A DNA stretch of 64,000 nucleotides from a bacterium (lineage in GTDB: Bacteria; JAHJDO01). Made by a program: the position numbers and the translations under genes. The stretch is from contig JAUSPT010000054.1 in the NCBI GenBank assembly GCA_030652805.1, forward strand, positions 39,209 through 103,208, given 5' to 3'. The notes under the pieces were generated by a model. The model saw only the letters and a list, made by a program, of their open reading frames with translations, did no database searches and was not told the origin of the DNA. Numbering within the stretch: the stretch's first letter is position 1; every line of letters begins with the position of its first letter. This document shows, in pieces, positions 7,718 to 16,071 of this stretch.

Positions 7718-8118
7718 GGGGTCAGATTAGGCATTTTAGTGATATAGAAGCATGGAAGATAGGGAGAGAAGTCAGAAAGAGTGTTTATGCATTTATTAAA
7801 ACATTACCTGATGGAGAGAAATATAATCTTAGTTCTCAAATGAGGAGAGCAGCAGTCTCTATCACAGCTAACATTGCTGAAGGATATGGACGGTATCACT
7901 ATCAAGAAAATATTCAATTCTGTCGGCAAAGTAGGGGTTCTATATATGAAATGCAAGACCATTTGATCACTTGTTTAGATGAGGGATATATTGCTAAAGA
8001 GGATTATGAGAAAATTTATTCTTTATACGAAAAAGCTACTAAGGCAATTAATGGGTATATTAGACTGCTTAAAAGGCAGCAAGCAGAGAATAAAGAGAGA
8101 ATAGCAAATGGTAAATAG
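7702..8118 (+). CDS. Four-helix-bundle protein (23S rRNA intervening-sequence/S23 family)
   Basis: 138 aa and full length for the family. The diagnostic segments are [37 protein letters not shown] and YIRLLKRQ. The family (TIGR02436, related to Avd of diversity-generating retroelements) forms a basic pentameric helical bundle thought to bind nucleic acid. It was first seen coded in intervening sequences of 23S rRNA in Leptospira and Coxiella. No rRNA is present here. The ATG at 7702 and codons 1-5 lie in a GGGAAAT heptamer array, and the stop codon abuts an inverted AATTCCC array. The following GT2 reading frame starts 11 bases inside this gene. Codon use and the flanking repeats suggest an inserted cassette. 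Confidence 0.9.
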   Translation: MEKGKWGQIRHFSDIEAWKIGREVRKSVYAFIKTLPDGEKYNLSSQMRRAAVSITANIAEGYGRYHYQENIQFCRQSRGSIYEMQDHLITCLDEGYIAKEDYEKIYSLYEKATKAINGYIRLLKRQQAENKERIANGK

Positions 8119-8160
8119 AATTCCCAAATCCCAATTCCCAGTTCCCAATTCCCAATCCCC
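8119..8160 (-). repeat. Heptamer array (AATTCCC), 6 units, after the four-helix-bundle gene
   Basis: Units AATTCCC, AAATCCC, AATTCCC, AGTTCCC, AATTCCC, AATCCCC. Given as minus because GGGAATT, its complement, matches the GGGAAAT class at 7690. Each unit can pair with the 5' array with one A-A mismatch per seven bases, so the transcript could fold the two arrays together with the gene in the loop. Confidence 0.9.
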
Positions 8161-8230
8161 ATTGGTAAGCATAATAATCACAACTAAAAACGAAGAGAAA
8201 AACATAGAAAATTGCTTAGAATCAATCCTG

Positions 8231-8286
8231 AATTCCCGTTTTCCAATTCCCAGTTCCCAATTCCCAGTCTCCAATTCCCAATCCTC
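8231..8286 (-). repeat. Heptamer array (AATTCCC), 8 units, inside the broken GT2
   Basis: Eight units (AATTCCC, GTTTTCC, AATTCCC, AGTTCCC, AATTCCC, AGTCTCC, AATTCCC, AATCCTC) sit exactly between the helix [10 protein letters not shown] and the strand IEIIVVDNN of the GT2 fold, where GT2 enzymes normally have only about six residues. Confidence 0.9.
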
Positions 8287-8349
8287 AATCGAGATAATCG
8301 TAGTGGACAACAACTCAACTGATAAAACCGTTGAGATTGTCAAATCCTA

Positions 8350-8381
8350 TTGTCATTGCGAGGCGAAGCCGAAGCAATCTC
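8350..8381. repeat. Short palindromic element (TCATTGCGAG...GCAATCTC type)
   Basis: TGTCATTGCGAGGCGAAG followed by CCGAAGCAATCTCA has ATTGC/GCAAT outer arms and a GGC-GAA-GCC hairpin centre. I recognise this as a type of dispersed palindromic repeat found in many bacterial genomes. Here it is in frame in the GT2 remnant, adding CHCEAKPKQS. Confidence 0.75.
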
Positions 8382-8447
8382 ATATTCGATTTTACACAAA
8401 AGGCCCAGAGCGTTCTGCCCAGAGAAATTTTGGAGTTAAGAAAGTAA

Positions 8448-9659
8448 ATGGATAAAGTTGCAATTGTTTCTACGATTCAACCAGAAACGCATTACACGAG
8501 ATATTTGTATAAAGAGTTGAAAAATATAAATGAAAATATATATTTATTAATTGATGATATTCCAGAAAATGATGAATTTGTAGAAGGACAAAAAGATAAA
8601 AATATAATTAAATTGTGGAAAGCAAACTTATCATTGCCATTTGCAATAAATAGATTTGTGAAATTAAATAATATCTCAATAGTGCATTTGCAGCATGAAT
8701 TTAATATGTATGGAGGAATTAAGGGTATTCCTATTTTTCTTTTTACAATGATATTTTTAAAGATCGTCAGGAAGAATATAGTTGTTACAACTCATGCTGT
8801 TGTCGATTATAGAACAATAGACAATGATTTTCTTGAAACATTTGTTTTGGACAAATTTAAAAGAATTAAAGATATTGCAAAAATTGCATTTTATTTGTTT
8901 TACAAGGTCGTTGGTTTAATAGCAGATAAGGTTATAGTGCACTCGAATTTTACTAAACAAATTTATATAGATTCATATAAGATAAAAGAATCAAAATGTT
9001 TTGTTATTCCAATTGGTGTTAATAATTTAAGTAGCGTAATTGCCAATGATAAAGGATTAGATTCTAAAACAGAATGGTCAGAAGAGATCAAAGGTAAAAA
9101 TATTATATTGTATTTTGGATATATTTTAAAAAGAAAAGGGCTTGAGTTGTTAATCCAGGCTATTTCAAGTCTGAAAAATGATATCCCTGATAATGTTGTT
9201 GTCTTGGCAGGTGGGATGTTGGAAAATCAAAAAGGATATGTGGACTATCTTAAAAAAATGATAACTGAGAAAGGGTTAACTAAGGAAATTATTTTTACGG
9301 GTTTTTTATCTAAAAAAGAGATTGACTTTCTATATAATAAATGTGATTTTGTAGTGCTTCCATATACGTATTCAATTTCATCTAGTTTGCCTTTATCTCT
9401 GGCTTTTGAAGCAGGAAAGCCCGTAATAGCTAGCGATATAGGGACATTAAGGGATGAGATAATAGATAATGTCAACGGTCTATTTTTCAAGAACGGAGAC
9501 TTAAAGGAATTATGCGATAAGATATATCTGTTGAGTACGAATAATAACTTGCTGAGGCGACTGCAAAACGGAGCGAAACGCGAATTTGGAATAAGGTCGT
9601 GGGCTAAGATAGCCAAACTAACTAATGAGGTAATATACTCAAATAAGAAGCCAAATTGA
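8448..9659 (+). CDS. GT4-family glycosyltransferase
   Basis: 403 aa, GT-B fold. The C-terminal domain carries the GT4 donor-site features: ILYFGYILKRKGLELLIQAI, VLAGGMLE, IFTGFLSKKEIDFLYNKCDFVVLPY, and the E-x7-E-like stretch SSLPLSLAFEAGKPVIASD. The N-terminal domain has IVHLQHEFNMYGG and VVTTHAVVDY. It would add a sugar to a lipid-linked glycan at the inner membrane. The start lies 8 bases before the end of the truncated GT2 frame. The stop overlaps the following methyltransferase start. Donor and linkage are unknown. Confidence 0.9.
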   Translation: MDKVAIVSTIQPETHYTRYLYKELKNINENIYLLIDDIPENDEFVEGQKDKNIIKLWKANLSLPFAINRFVKLNNISIVHLQHEFNMYGGIKGIPIFLFTMIFLKIVRKNIVVTTHAVVDYRTIDNDFLETFVLDKFKRIKDIAKIAFYLFYKVVGLIADKVIVHSNFTKQIYIDSYKIKESKCFVIPIGVNNLSSVIANDKGLDSKTEWSEEIKGKNIILYFGYILKRKGLELLIQAISSLKNDIPDNVVVLAGGMLENQKGYVDYLKKMITEKGLTKEIIFTGFLSKKEIDFLYNKCDFVVLPYTYSISSSLPLSLAFEAGKPVIASDIGTLRDEIIDNVNGLFFKNGDLKELCDKIYLLSTNNNLLRRLQNGAKREFGIRSWAKIAKLTNEVIYSNKKPN

Positions 9660-10396
9660 ATATTAAAATTTTTAAAAGATTTTTATCCTATAATGGTGGC
9701 TTAGAATTCCAGCAATTAAGCGATGAGGTTGTTGAGGCAAATTATCAACACAAATATGTTGTAGAAAAATATTTAAATTATATAAAAGACAAGAAAGTGC
9801 TGGATGCAGGATGCTGGACCGGACCTATAGAGAAAGAGATAGTTAAGCGAGGAATACATACGGAACTAATAGGGATAGATGAAAACGAGAGGGCGTTGAA
9901 TGTTGCCACAAAAAAATTTTCCGAGTTTAGGTTTATACAATGCGGATTAACAAAGCCATCTAAAGAATTTATTAGCAAATATAATGGTTATTTTGATACC
10001 ATTATATTTCTAGATGTAATTGAGCATTTGCCAAAAGGTTCTGAGGTTGAGGTAATGAAATTTTTTAATAAAATTCTAAAGCCGGATGGTGTGATTATTA
10101 TAAGCACGATGGCGAGTCACATTTTTAATTTTATTGATCCTGCCTGGTTTGTTGGTCACAGGCATTATAAGTTAAAGGGCATAAGTAAAATACTTAAAGA
10201 GGTTGGATTCAAAGCAGTAGAGACATCGCAAATTGGTAATTTGTATTGGGATATTGATTTGTTGTTGTTTTATATACATAAGCACCTTCTAAAAAAGAAA
10301 TATCAGATGAGTAAAAATATATATAAAAAAATTATGCGAGGTTTTAACCACCCCAGAATAGCAACGAGAATATATTTGTTGGCAAAGAAGATTTAG
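9656..10396 (+). CDS. Class I SAM-dependent methyltransferase
   Basis: 246 aa with motif I VLDAGCWTGPIEKEIV near residue 44, a LIGIDENERAL acidic strand-2 end, DTIIFLDVIEHLPKG (motif IV region) and a LKPDGVIIISTMAS strand. This is the Methyltransf_11/23 pattern of small-molecule O-methyltransferases. In this operon its target is presumably a sugar hydroxyl or the glycan end, but nothing in the sequence fixes this. The start is a TTG overlapping the previous stop (9657-9659); no better in-frame ATG precedes motif I. Confidence 0.85.
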   Translation: MNIKIFKRFLSYNGGLEFQQLSDEVVEANYQHKYVVEKYLNYIKDKKVLDAGCWTGPIEKEIVKRGIHTELIGIDENERALNVATKKFSEFRFIQCGLTKPSKEFISKYNGYFDTIIFLDVIEHLPKGSEVEVMKFFNKILKPDGVIIISTMASHIFNFIDPAWFVGHRHYKLKGISKILKEVGFKAVETSQIGNLYWDIDLLLFYIHKHLLKKKYQMSKNIYKKIMRGFNHPRIATRIYLLAKKI

Positions 10397-10404
10397 GAAT
10401 ATAG

Positions 10405-11409
10405 ATGAAAGCCCTTTCGATAATTATCGTAACTTATAATAGCTCAGAGTATATAGAGCCATGCCTATATTCAATATATAACCAAAAAGCGTCTTTTAAT
10501 TATGAAGTGATTGTTTTTGATAATAATTCTACGGATGGGACTGTTCTATTAATACAAGATCAATTTAAAGATGTTTTTGTAATTAAAAGCGATAAAAACA
10601 TAGGATTCGCAGCCGCAAATAATGAGGCAATAAGAAAAAGCACTTCTGGTATACTCTTGCTCCTAAATCCAGATACAAAACTAACTGAGAATACATTAGA
10701 CGCTCTATATGAAGAAATATCAAAATATGACAATGACAGAACAATCATGGTGCCCGTGCAATGCAACTATGATACAGGAGTTTTTCTTAATTGCGGCCTT
10801 GGAATAGATATTTTTGGGTTTCCAATTAACGAAGGAGGAACTGAAAAGTTTTTTTATGCTGATGGAGCGGCGATATTAATGAAAAAAAAAGACTTTCTTG
10901 ATTTAGGAATGTTCGACGAGGCTCTTTTTTTGATACAAGAAGATGTTGACTTGTCGTGGAAAGCTCGATTGCTAGATTATAAATTTAAATTACTGAGAGA
11001 AATAAAAATATTACATAAAAGTGGAGGCAGCATTGGATGTGGAGGCAAAGCGGAAAGTGATTTTTCTACGAATGTATTTAGAAGATACCATGGGGAAAAG
11101 AATATTATTCGAAATATCTTAAAGAATTATTCTTGCTACAATTTATTATGGGTGTTGCCTTCAATATTTATAATAAACCTTGCTGAAGTTATCCTGTTTA
11201 CCTTCATAGGAAAACCAAAAGTTGTTTTGTCTTATATAAAGGCATACCAGTGGAATATTATCAACCTGAGAAGCACTCTTAGAAAGAGGAAATGGATTCA
11301 AAGCCGTAGAATAATCGGCGATAGAGATATAATTGATCATATGTATAAAGGAAGTGCTAAATTTAAACTATTATTAAAAGTTGGAATCCCTACGGTCGGA
11401 AATAATTGA
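10405..11409 (+). CDS. GT2 glycosyltransferase, rhamnosyltransferase-like
   Basis: 334 aa. It begins LSIIIVTYNSSEYIEPCLYSI; VIVFDNNSTDGT and GFAAANNEAI follow, then LLLNPDTKL as the DxD-type segment (NPD) and FLIQEDVDLSWKARL as the catalytic-base region. The pattern is that of WbbL/RfbF-type rhamnosyltransferases, which fits the dTDP-rhamnose genes further on. A C-terminal hydrophobic segment (WVLPSIFIINLAEVILFTFIG) may associate it with the membrane. The rhamnose donor is an inference from family and context. Confidence 0.87.
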   Translation: MKALSIIIVTYNSSEYIEPCLYSIYNQKASFNYEVIVFDNNSTDGTVLLIQDQFKDVFVIKSDKNIGFAAANNEAIRKSTSGILLLLNPDTKLTENTLDALYEEISKYDNDRTIMVPVQCNYDTGVFLNCGLGIDIFGFPINEGGTEKFFYADGAAILMKKKDFLDLGMFDEALFLIQEDVDLSWKARLLDYKFKLLREIKILHKSGGSIGCGGKAESDFSTNVFRRYHGEKNIIRNILKNYSCYNLLWVLPSIFIINLAEVILFTFIGKPKVVLSYIKAYQWNIINLRSTLRKRKWIQSRRIIGDRDIIDHMYKGSAKFKLLLKVGIPTVGNN

Positions 11410-11413
11410 GAGT

Positions 11414-12115
11414 ATGAAGAAAGTTTTAGATGTTGGTTGTGGACATGGTTTTTTTACTTCCTGCCTATCAGCAAAGAACGATGTTGTTGGAATTGACATT
11501 TCCGACCCAGATATAAAGATTGCGAGAAAAAGATATCCACATGTCAATTTTCAGCTAATGAGTGCTGAGAAATTGATTTTCCCAGACGACTATTTCGAGG
11601 AAGTCTACGCGATGGATATTCTTGAGCATGTAGATAATTTAGACATGGTTTTAAGAGAAATTAGTCGCGTATTAAAAACTGATGGTAAATTCATTATAAA
11701 CATTCCGTACTGGAAATCTGAGGAATGGTTGGGGAAAATAAGACCTTCGTACTTTGAGGAGATACATCATGTTAGAGTTTTCAAGGATAGCGAATTGGAT
11801 AGCATTCTAGCTAAATACAATATGAGGATTTTATCTAAAAAAAAGAGCGGATTCTTATCACACATAGAGCATTATTACATGTTTACAAGGAAGATTAATA
11901 GTAAAACCCAATTAGGCATCGGAAACTGGCGAGATAACTGGAAGACAAAGTTTTTTCACCTGAGCCTGTTGCTTTTTGATGACGAGGTTTTAAGGACTCC
12001 GCTGAAATTTTTCCCGTTGTGGATTATTACAGTACCAATAGGTTTCTTGATTAATTTGTGTGGGAATAGATATTTCCCAAAATCCATATCTTATGAGGTT
12101 ATAAAAGAAAAATGA
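11414..12115 (+). CDS. Class I SAM-dependent methyltransferase
   Basis: About 233 aa from the ATG at 11414, four bases after the previous stop and preceded by a GAG. A longer frame from TTG 11381 would overlap the GT2 gene. Motif I, VLDVGCGHGFFTSCL, is almost at the N-terminus, then VGIDISDPDI, VYAMDILEHVDNLD and LKTDGKFIINIPYW. This is the Methyltransf_11 pattern. It overlaps the next radical SAM gene by four bases (ATGA). Likely glycan-decorating; the substrate is not readable. Confidence 0.85.
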   Translation: MKKVLDVGCGHGFFTSCLSAKNDVVGIDISDPDIKIARKRYPHVNFQLMSAEKLIFPDDYFEEVYAMDILEHVDNLDMVLREISRVLKTDGKFIINIPYWKSEEWLGKIRPSYFEEIHHVRVFKDSELDSILAKYNMRILSKKKSGFLSHIEHYYMFTRKINSKTQLGIGNWRDNWKTKFFHLSLLLFDDEVLRTPLKFFPLWIITVPIGFLINLCGNRYFPKSISYEVIKEK

Positions 12116-13572
12116 AGGCAAGGAAAGAGGATATTGCTTTTGTTATTAATCCGTCGCTTTGGTACCAGAATATGTATCCATCGGGGATACTATGTCTTTC
12201 TGGCTATTTAGAAAGCAAAGGAGTTAGCAATATCATTTTGGATTCAAAAATTTCTTCAATCAAGATAGACGGGCAGAAAAGAGAAGGAATGATATTGAAT
12301 CAAATAAAAGAAGCCAGACCCAGAATAGTGTGTTTTTCTGCTAGTCATAGAGAATTTGATGAAGTAGTTAGGATGAATAACGAAATAAAGAAACTAGACA
12401 ACAGTGTAGTAACTATTGTTGGAGGCTCGCAACCTACATATAGGGGAGCAGACTTTCTAGATAATGGGTTTAGTTTCGTTTGCATAGGAGAAGGCGAAGC
12501 AACTTTGTGCGAATTTGTCAAAGAGGTTCTTAGCAAATCATATCGTTGGACGAGAATAGATGGGCTTGGTTGGAGAAATGGAAAAGATAATATATTTAAT
12601 CAACCACGCAAACTAATCGATGAGACCACTATAAATAGCGTGTCTATGCCACCATATGACAAAATTGATAAGAGGTATTTTGATATTAATGTCGGTACAA
12701 TCAGGGGTTTGCCACTAAAGGGAGCTTTGTTATTAACAACTCGAGGATGTCCTTTTTCTTGCTCATACTGCGGATGCAATTTAATCTTTGGGAAAAAACT
12801 CCGTTTTAAATCATTAGAAAATATTGAGCGAGAAATAAAGTATTTAAGGGACAATTATGATATTGAGGGGATTTGGATTGTTGATGATACCTTTACGATA
12901 AAAGAAAATCATGCTATCAGTGTCTCCAAAATCTTGAAAAGGCATGACATAATTTGGGGCTGTCAATCTAGAGTTGATACTATCAACGAGAAGTTAATGA
13001 AAATAATGAAAGAGTCTGGCTGTGTGCAAATAGATTTTGGGGTAGAATCCGGAAGCCAAAGGATACTGAATGACATTATTGGAAAAGGAACAAACGTTGA
13101 ACAAATTATCCATGCCTTCAATTTAGCGAAAAAATATAAGATCAGAACGCTGGCAAATTTCATGATTGGATTGCCAACGGAAACTTATAGTGATCTTAAG
13201 GAAACCGAGAAAATTGCGGCTCTAATAGATGCCGATATATATCTTTTTGCTATTGCTACACCATTGCCGGGCACGAGATTATATAATATGATTAATGAGA
13301 AAATAAGTCCGTACGAATATTCATTATTGAATTGGAACGGCAGCATACTAACAGAGAGGTTTAATAAGTCAAAAATAAAGGATTTAATTATAGAGAAAGA
13401 TAAACTTCATAAAAAATATTTTTTCAGGACAATGAGAAAATCAGTCTTATCCATGGATAATTATTTATTTTTTTTGAAGAAAAAGTATAAATATCAACGG
13501 TTGAAGTTTGTATTTAACTATTTTGTTAAATATATAAGAAAGTTGCTCAATGAAAAATGTTTTAGTAAATGA
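12112..13572 (+). CDS. B12-binding radical SAM protein
   Basis: 486 aa. The N-terminal Rossmann-like cobalamin domain (about 1-150) contains VGGSQPTYRGADFLDNGFSF and CIGEGEATL. The radical SAM barrel has C213-PFS-C217-SY-C220 (TTRGCPFSCSYCG), WIVDDTFTIKEN, DFGVESGSQRIL and ANFMIGLPTETY. The CX3CX2C and vesicle of B12-like motifs place it in the BchE/HpnP-like superfamily, members of which methylate or rearrange unactivated carbons. The C-terminal tail is basic. Its overlap with a methyltransferase upstream and a GT4 downstream ties it to glycan or glycolipid modification. Confidence 0.88.
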   Translation: MKARKEDIAFVINPSLWYQNMYPSGILCLSGYLESKGVSNIILDSKISSIKIDGQKREGMILNQIKEARPRIVCFSASHREFDEVVRMNNEIKKLDNSVVTIVGGSQPTYRGADFLDNGFSFVCIGEGEATLCEFVKEVLSKSYRWTRIDGLGWRNGKDNIFNQPRKLIDETTINSVSMPPYDKIDKRYFDINVGTIRGLPLKGALLLTTRGCPFSCSYCGCNLIFGKKLRFKSLENIEREIKYLRDNYDIEGIWIVDDTFTIKENHAISVSKILKRHDIIWGCQSRVDTINEKLMKIMKESGCVQIDFGVESGSQRILNDIIGKGTNVEQIIHAFNLAKKYKIRTLANFMIGLPTETYSDLKETEKIAALIDADIYLFAIATPLPGTRLYNMINEKISPYEYSLLNWNGSILTERFNKSKIKDLIIEKDKLHKKYFFRTMRKSVLSMDNYLFFLKKKYKYQRLKFVFNYFVKYIRKLLNEKCFSK

Positions 13573-14680
13573 CATTTCGTATTCAAATCACGCAGTAAGA
13601 AATGCAATTATATCAAAAATTAAATATTGGGGAAAACATAATTATAGTTTTGCGATATTTACAAGCAAGGCAGGAGTTAGTTTTTATAGAAAACACCTTC
13701 AGAACGTTAGTTTTATAGTTTTGCCTTATGCGGAAGAATGTCCGAATAAGTTTTTGTGGATTTTTGAATATCTCAAAAGAAATTCGGTCGCTTTGTTTTT
13801 TGTAAATAACCTGATAAATAAATATGATATTGTTTATTCAATCTCATCAGTTTTGGATTTGGCAATATTCCCTTATGTCTTTAAGATTTTTGATAAAAAA
13901 ATAAAATGGGTTGTTCTTTTTGAAAATGTGGTTCCCTTAAATGACCCAGGAAATAAACTAATCCGCTTTTTGTCTTGGGTATTTTTTCATATTAGCTTGT
14001 TCACATTTAGAAAAGCTGACTTGTTATTGCCAATTTCAGATAGCCTTAAGGAGTATTTAATATCTAAAGAGTTTAAGAAGAATAGACTTATAGTTTCTGG
14101 AAATGGGATTGAGGTAGATTTAATTAGAAGAGCTAAAAAGGACAATAAGTTTAATATAGATGCTTTATTTATTGGTAGGATTAATGAAACAAAAGGTATC
14201 TATGACTTACTTAAAGTTTTGCAAATTGTGAGAAAAAAATATCCAAATTTTCAGTTAGCTATAATGGGCAGGGGTGACAAGACAACAGAAAAGCAATTTA
14301 AAAATGAAATAATTAAAAACAATCTTGGCAAAAACGTTCAACTTTTGGGATACAAGTCTGATTTAGAAAAATTTAGTATCATTAAAAGTAGCAAAATCTT
14401 TTTGTTCTTAAGTGTAAGTGAGAGTTTTGGGATTTCTCTATTAGAAGCTGTTTGTTGTGGCTTAAAGGCAGTTGTTTATGAATTAGAACCATATAAAAAA
14501 ATATATTTGAATAATGAGGTAATAATGGTTACAAAGAATGACTATAAATCTGCTGCTAAAAAAGTGATGAAATTATTTGACAAAAGAGATTTTAGCAATA
14601 AAAACGGGGAGTTATTGCTTGAACAATATAGTTGGGATAAAATAGCCAAAATAGAGCTTAATGTGTTTAGGAATATATAG
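13550..14680 (+). CDS. GT4-family glycosyltransferase
   Basis: 376 aa, GT-B fold. C-terminal GT4 motifs: ALFIGRINETKGIYDLLKVL, LAIMGRGDKTTEK, VQLLGYKSDLEKF and SESFGISLLEAVCCGLKAV, the E-x7-E motif. LLLPISDSLKEYLIS marks the interdomain region. The start overlaps the radical SAM gene by 23 bases in another frame, implying coupling. Unlike its neighbours the N-terminal domain is diverged, so the acceptor cannot be guessed. Confidence 0.88.
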   Translation: MKNVLVNDISYSNHAVRNAIISKIKYWGKHNYSFAIFTSKAGVSFYRKHLQNVSFIVLPYAEECPNKFLWIFEYLKRNSVALFFVNNLINKYDIVYSISSVLDLAIFPYVFKIFDKKIKWVVLFENVVPLNDPGNKLIRFLSWVFFHISLFTFRKADLLLPISDSLKEYLISKEFKKNRLIVSGNGIEVDLIRRAKKDNKFNIDALFIGRINETKGIYDLLKVLQIVRKKYPNFQLAIMGRGDKTTEKQFKNEIIKNNLGKNVQLLGYKSDLEKFSIIKSSKIFLFLSVSESFGISLLEAVCCGLKAVVYELEPYKKIYLNNEVIMVTKNDYKSAAKKVMKLFDKRDFSNKNGELLLEQYSWDKIAKIELNVFRNI

Positions 14681-14683
14681 AAA

Positions 14684-15370
14684 ATGAGGAATATTTATAA
14701 AGAAATGTATAAAGATAACAAAATACTGCATTTAATAAAAAGCAAAAGAGTTGAAATTATGTCAAATATTGTAGATAGTATTAAATTAGAAAATAAAAAC
14801 GTTTTAGATATTGGGTGTTATGATGGAGCTTTTTTGTCTTTAATAAAACATAGAAATAATAATTTTTACGGAATTGAAGCAAGTGATTATGGAGTAAAAG
14901 AATGTATCAAGAAAAGAATCAATATAAAACAAATTTTTTTTGATGATAAAACTAAAATACCTTTTGAAGATAATTTTTTCGATTTAATTATTGCTGGTGA
15001 GATTATTGAACATATTTATGATACTGATTTTTTTCTTGATGAAATACTGAGATTATTAAAACCAAACGCAATGCTGATCATTTCGACTCCCAACATAGCT
15101 TCTTTGGGGCGGAGATTATTATTAATGCTCGGCATCAGTCCGATTATTGAGCTCTCTCTAAATAAAAATACAGGTTCAGGGCATATAAGATATTTTACTT
15201 TTGCGACATTGAAAGATTTGCTAGAAAAACATTTTTTAAAAGTATTGGTTAAAAAATCGGATGTTGTAAATCTATCTAGGGATGGGAAATTCAAGATTTC
15301 TTTTCTAGCAAAAATAATCCCTAGTTTTGGGCAAAGCATCATTTATCTATGTCAGAAGCAGGAGGCGTGA
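14684..15370 (+). CDS. Class I SAM-dependent methyltransferase
   Basis: 228 aa with NVLDIGCYDGAFLSLIK as motif I (near residue 38), YGIEASDYGVKE, FDLIIAGEIIEHIYDTDFF and LLKPNAMLIISTPNIASLG. Fits Methyltransf_11/UbiE-type small-molecule methyltransferases. It starts three bases after the GT4 stop. Probably acts on the same glycan; the target atom is unknown. Confidence 0.85.
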   Translation: MRNIYKEMYKDNKILHLIKSKRVEIMSNIVDSIKLENKNVLDIGCYDGAFLSLIKHRNNNFYGIEASDYGVKECIKKRINIKQIFFDDKTKIPFEDNFFDLIIAGEIIEHIYDTDFFLDEILRLLKPNAMLIISTPNIASLGRRLLLMLGISPIIELSLNKNTGSGHIRYFTFATLKDLLEKHFLKVLVKKSDVVNLSRDGKFKISFLAKIIPSFGQSIIYLCQKQEA

Positions 15371-15432
15371 AATAAGAAATGATTGAATACGAATTTTATG
15401 ATAGGCTATAAGATTATAGACGAGAAGGGAAA

Positions 15433-16029
15433 ATGATTTTAAACTTAGGTGCAGGAGAACTTCCGATTGAGGACGTGGTCAACGTAGATTGCTATGATAC
15501 GGGCTACCAAGACGAAATCGTAGATCTATCCGAGTTTCCATGGAGATGGAAAGATGAGAGTATAGATGGTATTTATATGTTACACGTATTGGAGCACTTT
15601 CCCGAGCCTTTTAAGATAATCTCGGAATGTTACAGGATATTAAAGCCAGGAGGGTTTCTATTCATAGCCGTTCCTCATTCTTCGCTTGTCATAGCAATTG
15701 GATGCATAGGACATTACAGGACATTCAGCTACGCTACTTTCAGGGATTATTTTGGGCAAAAATACTATCATATAAGCAAGCCGATGTTCAAGACAGAAAT
15801 AGCGAGAATCTTATGGTGGCATTCTCCAAGGAGACACAAAAATAAATATGGGATAAATTTCAAGCATGTTGAGAAACAAAATTATCCCTTCATATATTTC
15901 TTAATCGTTAGACCTTTAAGCCGTTTCATACAATTTTTCGTTGATTTATTTCCACGGATTTTTGAAAGAGTATGGTGCTATTACGTTGGAGGAGCAGAGG
16001 AAGTCGTCTGGAAAGGGATAAAGATATGA
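15433..16029 (+). CDS. Predicted SAM-dependent methyltransferase, short form
   Basis: 198 aa. It starts directly with a motif-I-like MILNLGAGELPIEDVVNVD, then IYMLHVLEHFPEP and LKPGGFLFIAVPHSS, followed by a helical C-terminal part. These short proteins lack the usual N-terminal helix and are annotated as SAM-dependent methyltransferases in capsule clusters. A good AGAAGGG Shine-Dalgarno precedes the ATG. Confidence 0.82.
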   Translation: MILNLGAGELPIEDVVNVDCYDTGYQDEIVDLSEFPWRWKDESIDGIYMLHVLEHFPEPFKIISECYRILKPGGFLFIAVPHSSLVIAIGCIGHYRTFSYATFRDYFGQKYYHISKPMFKTEIARILWWHSPRRHKNKYGINFKHVEKQNYPFIYFLIVRPLSRFIQFFVDLFPRIFERVWCYYVGGAEEVVWKGIKI

Positions 16030-16071
16030 ATTGTCAGCCAGTCTGCTTTTAAACTTTTGCCGGGTAGAATT

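Larger units (their letters stand above)
8108..8455 (+). pseudogene. Truncated GT2 glycosyltransferase with repeat insertions
   Basis: 115 codons covering only the first part of a GT2 domain: [23 protein letters not shown], then [20 protein letters not shown], then GPERSAQRNFGVKKVNG and a stop. A normal GT2 would continue with the DxD metal site and acceptor region, all missing, and the next gene starts 8 bases before this stop. Two heptamer arrays (8119-8160, 8231-8286) and a palindromic element (8350-8381) are read through in frame, adding SQFPVPNSQ-like and CHCEAKPKQSH peptides. The N-terminal codons come from the four-helix-bundle cassette junction. It cannot be an active enzyme as it stands. 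Confidence 0.85.

Noticed and set aside
7702-8118. Diversity-generating retroelement accessory protein (Avd)
   Set aside because: The fold is related, but no reverse transcriptase, template repeat or variable repeat is present within the window.
7690-8160. True 23S rRNA intervening sequence
   Set aside because: No rRNA sequence flanks it; the neighbours are protein genes.
8117-8290. Possible CRISPR array
   Set aside because: The unit is seven bases with no spacers, and no Cas gene is in the window. It is a simple tandem array.
8023-8343. Minus-strand open frame with repeated WELGTGNW-type peptide
   Set aside because: It is open only because the AATTCCC arrays lack stops on both strands; it overlaps the four-helix-bundle gene and the GT2 remnant and has no family features.
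8350-8381. Insertion sequence end
   Set aside because: It is a short palindrome only; no transposase, terminal repeats or target duplication are visible.
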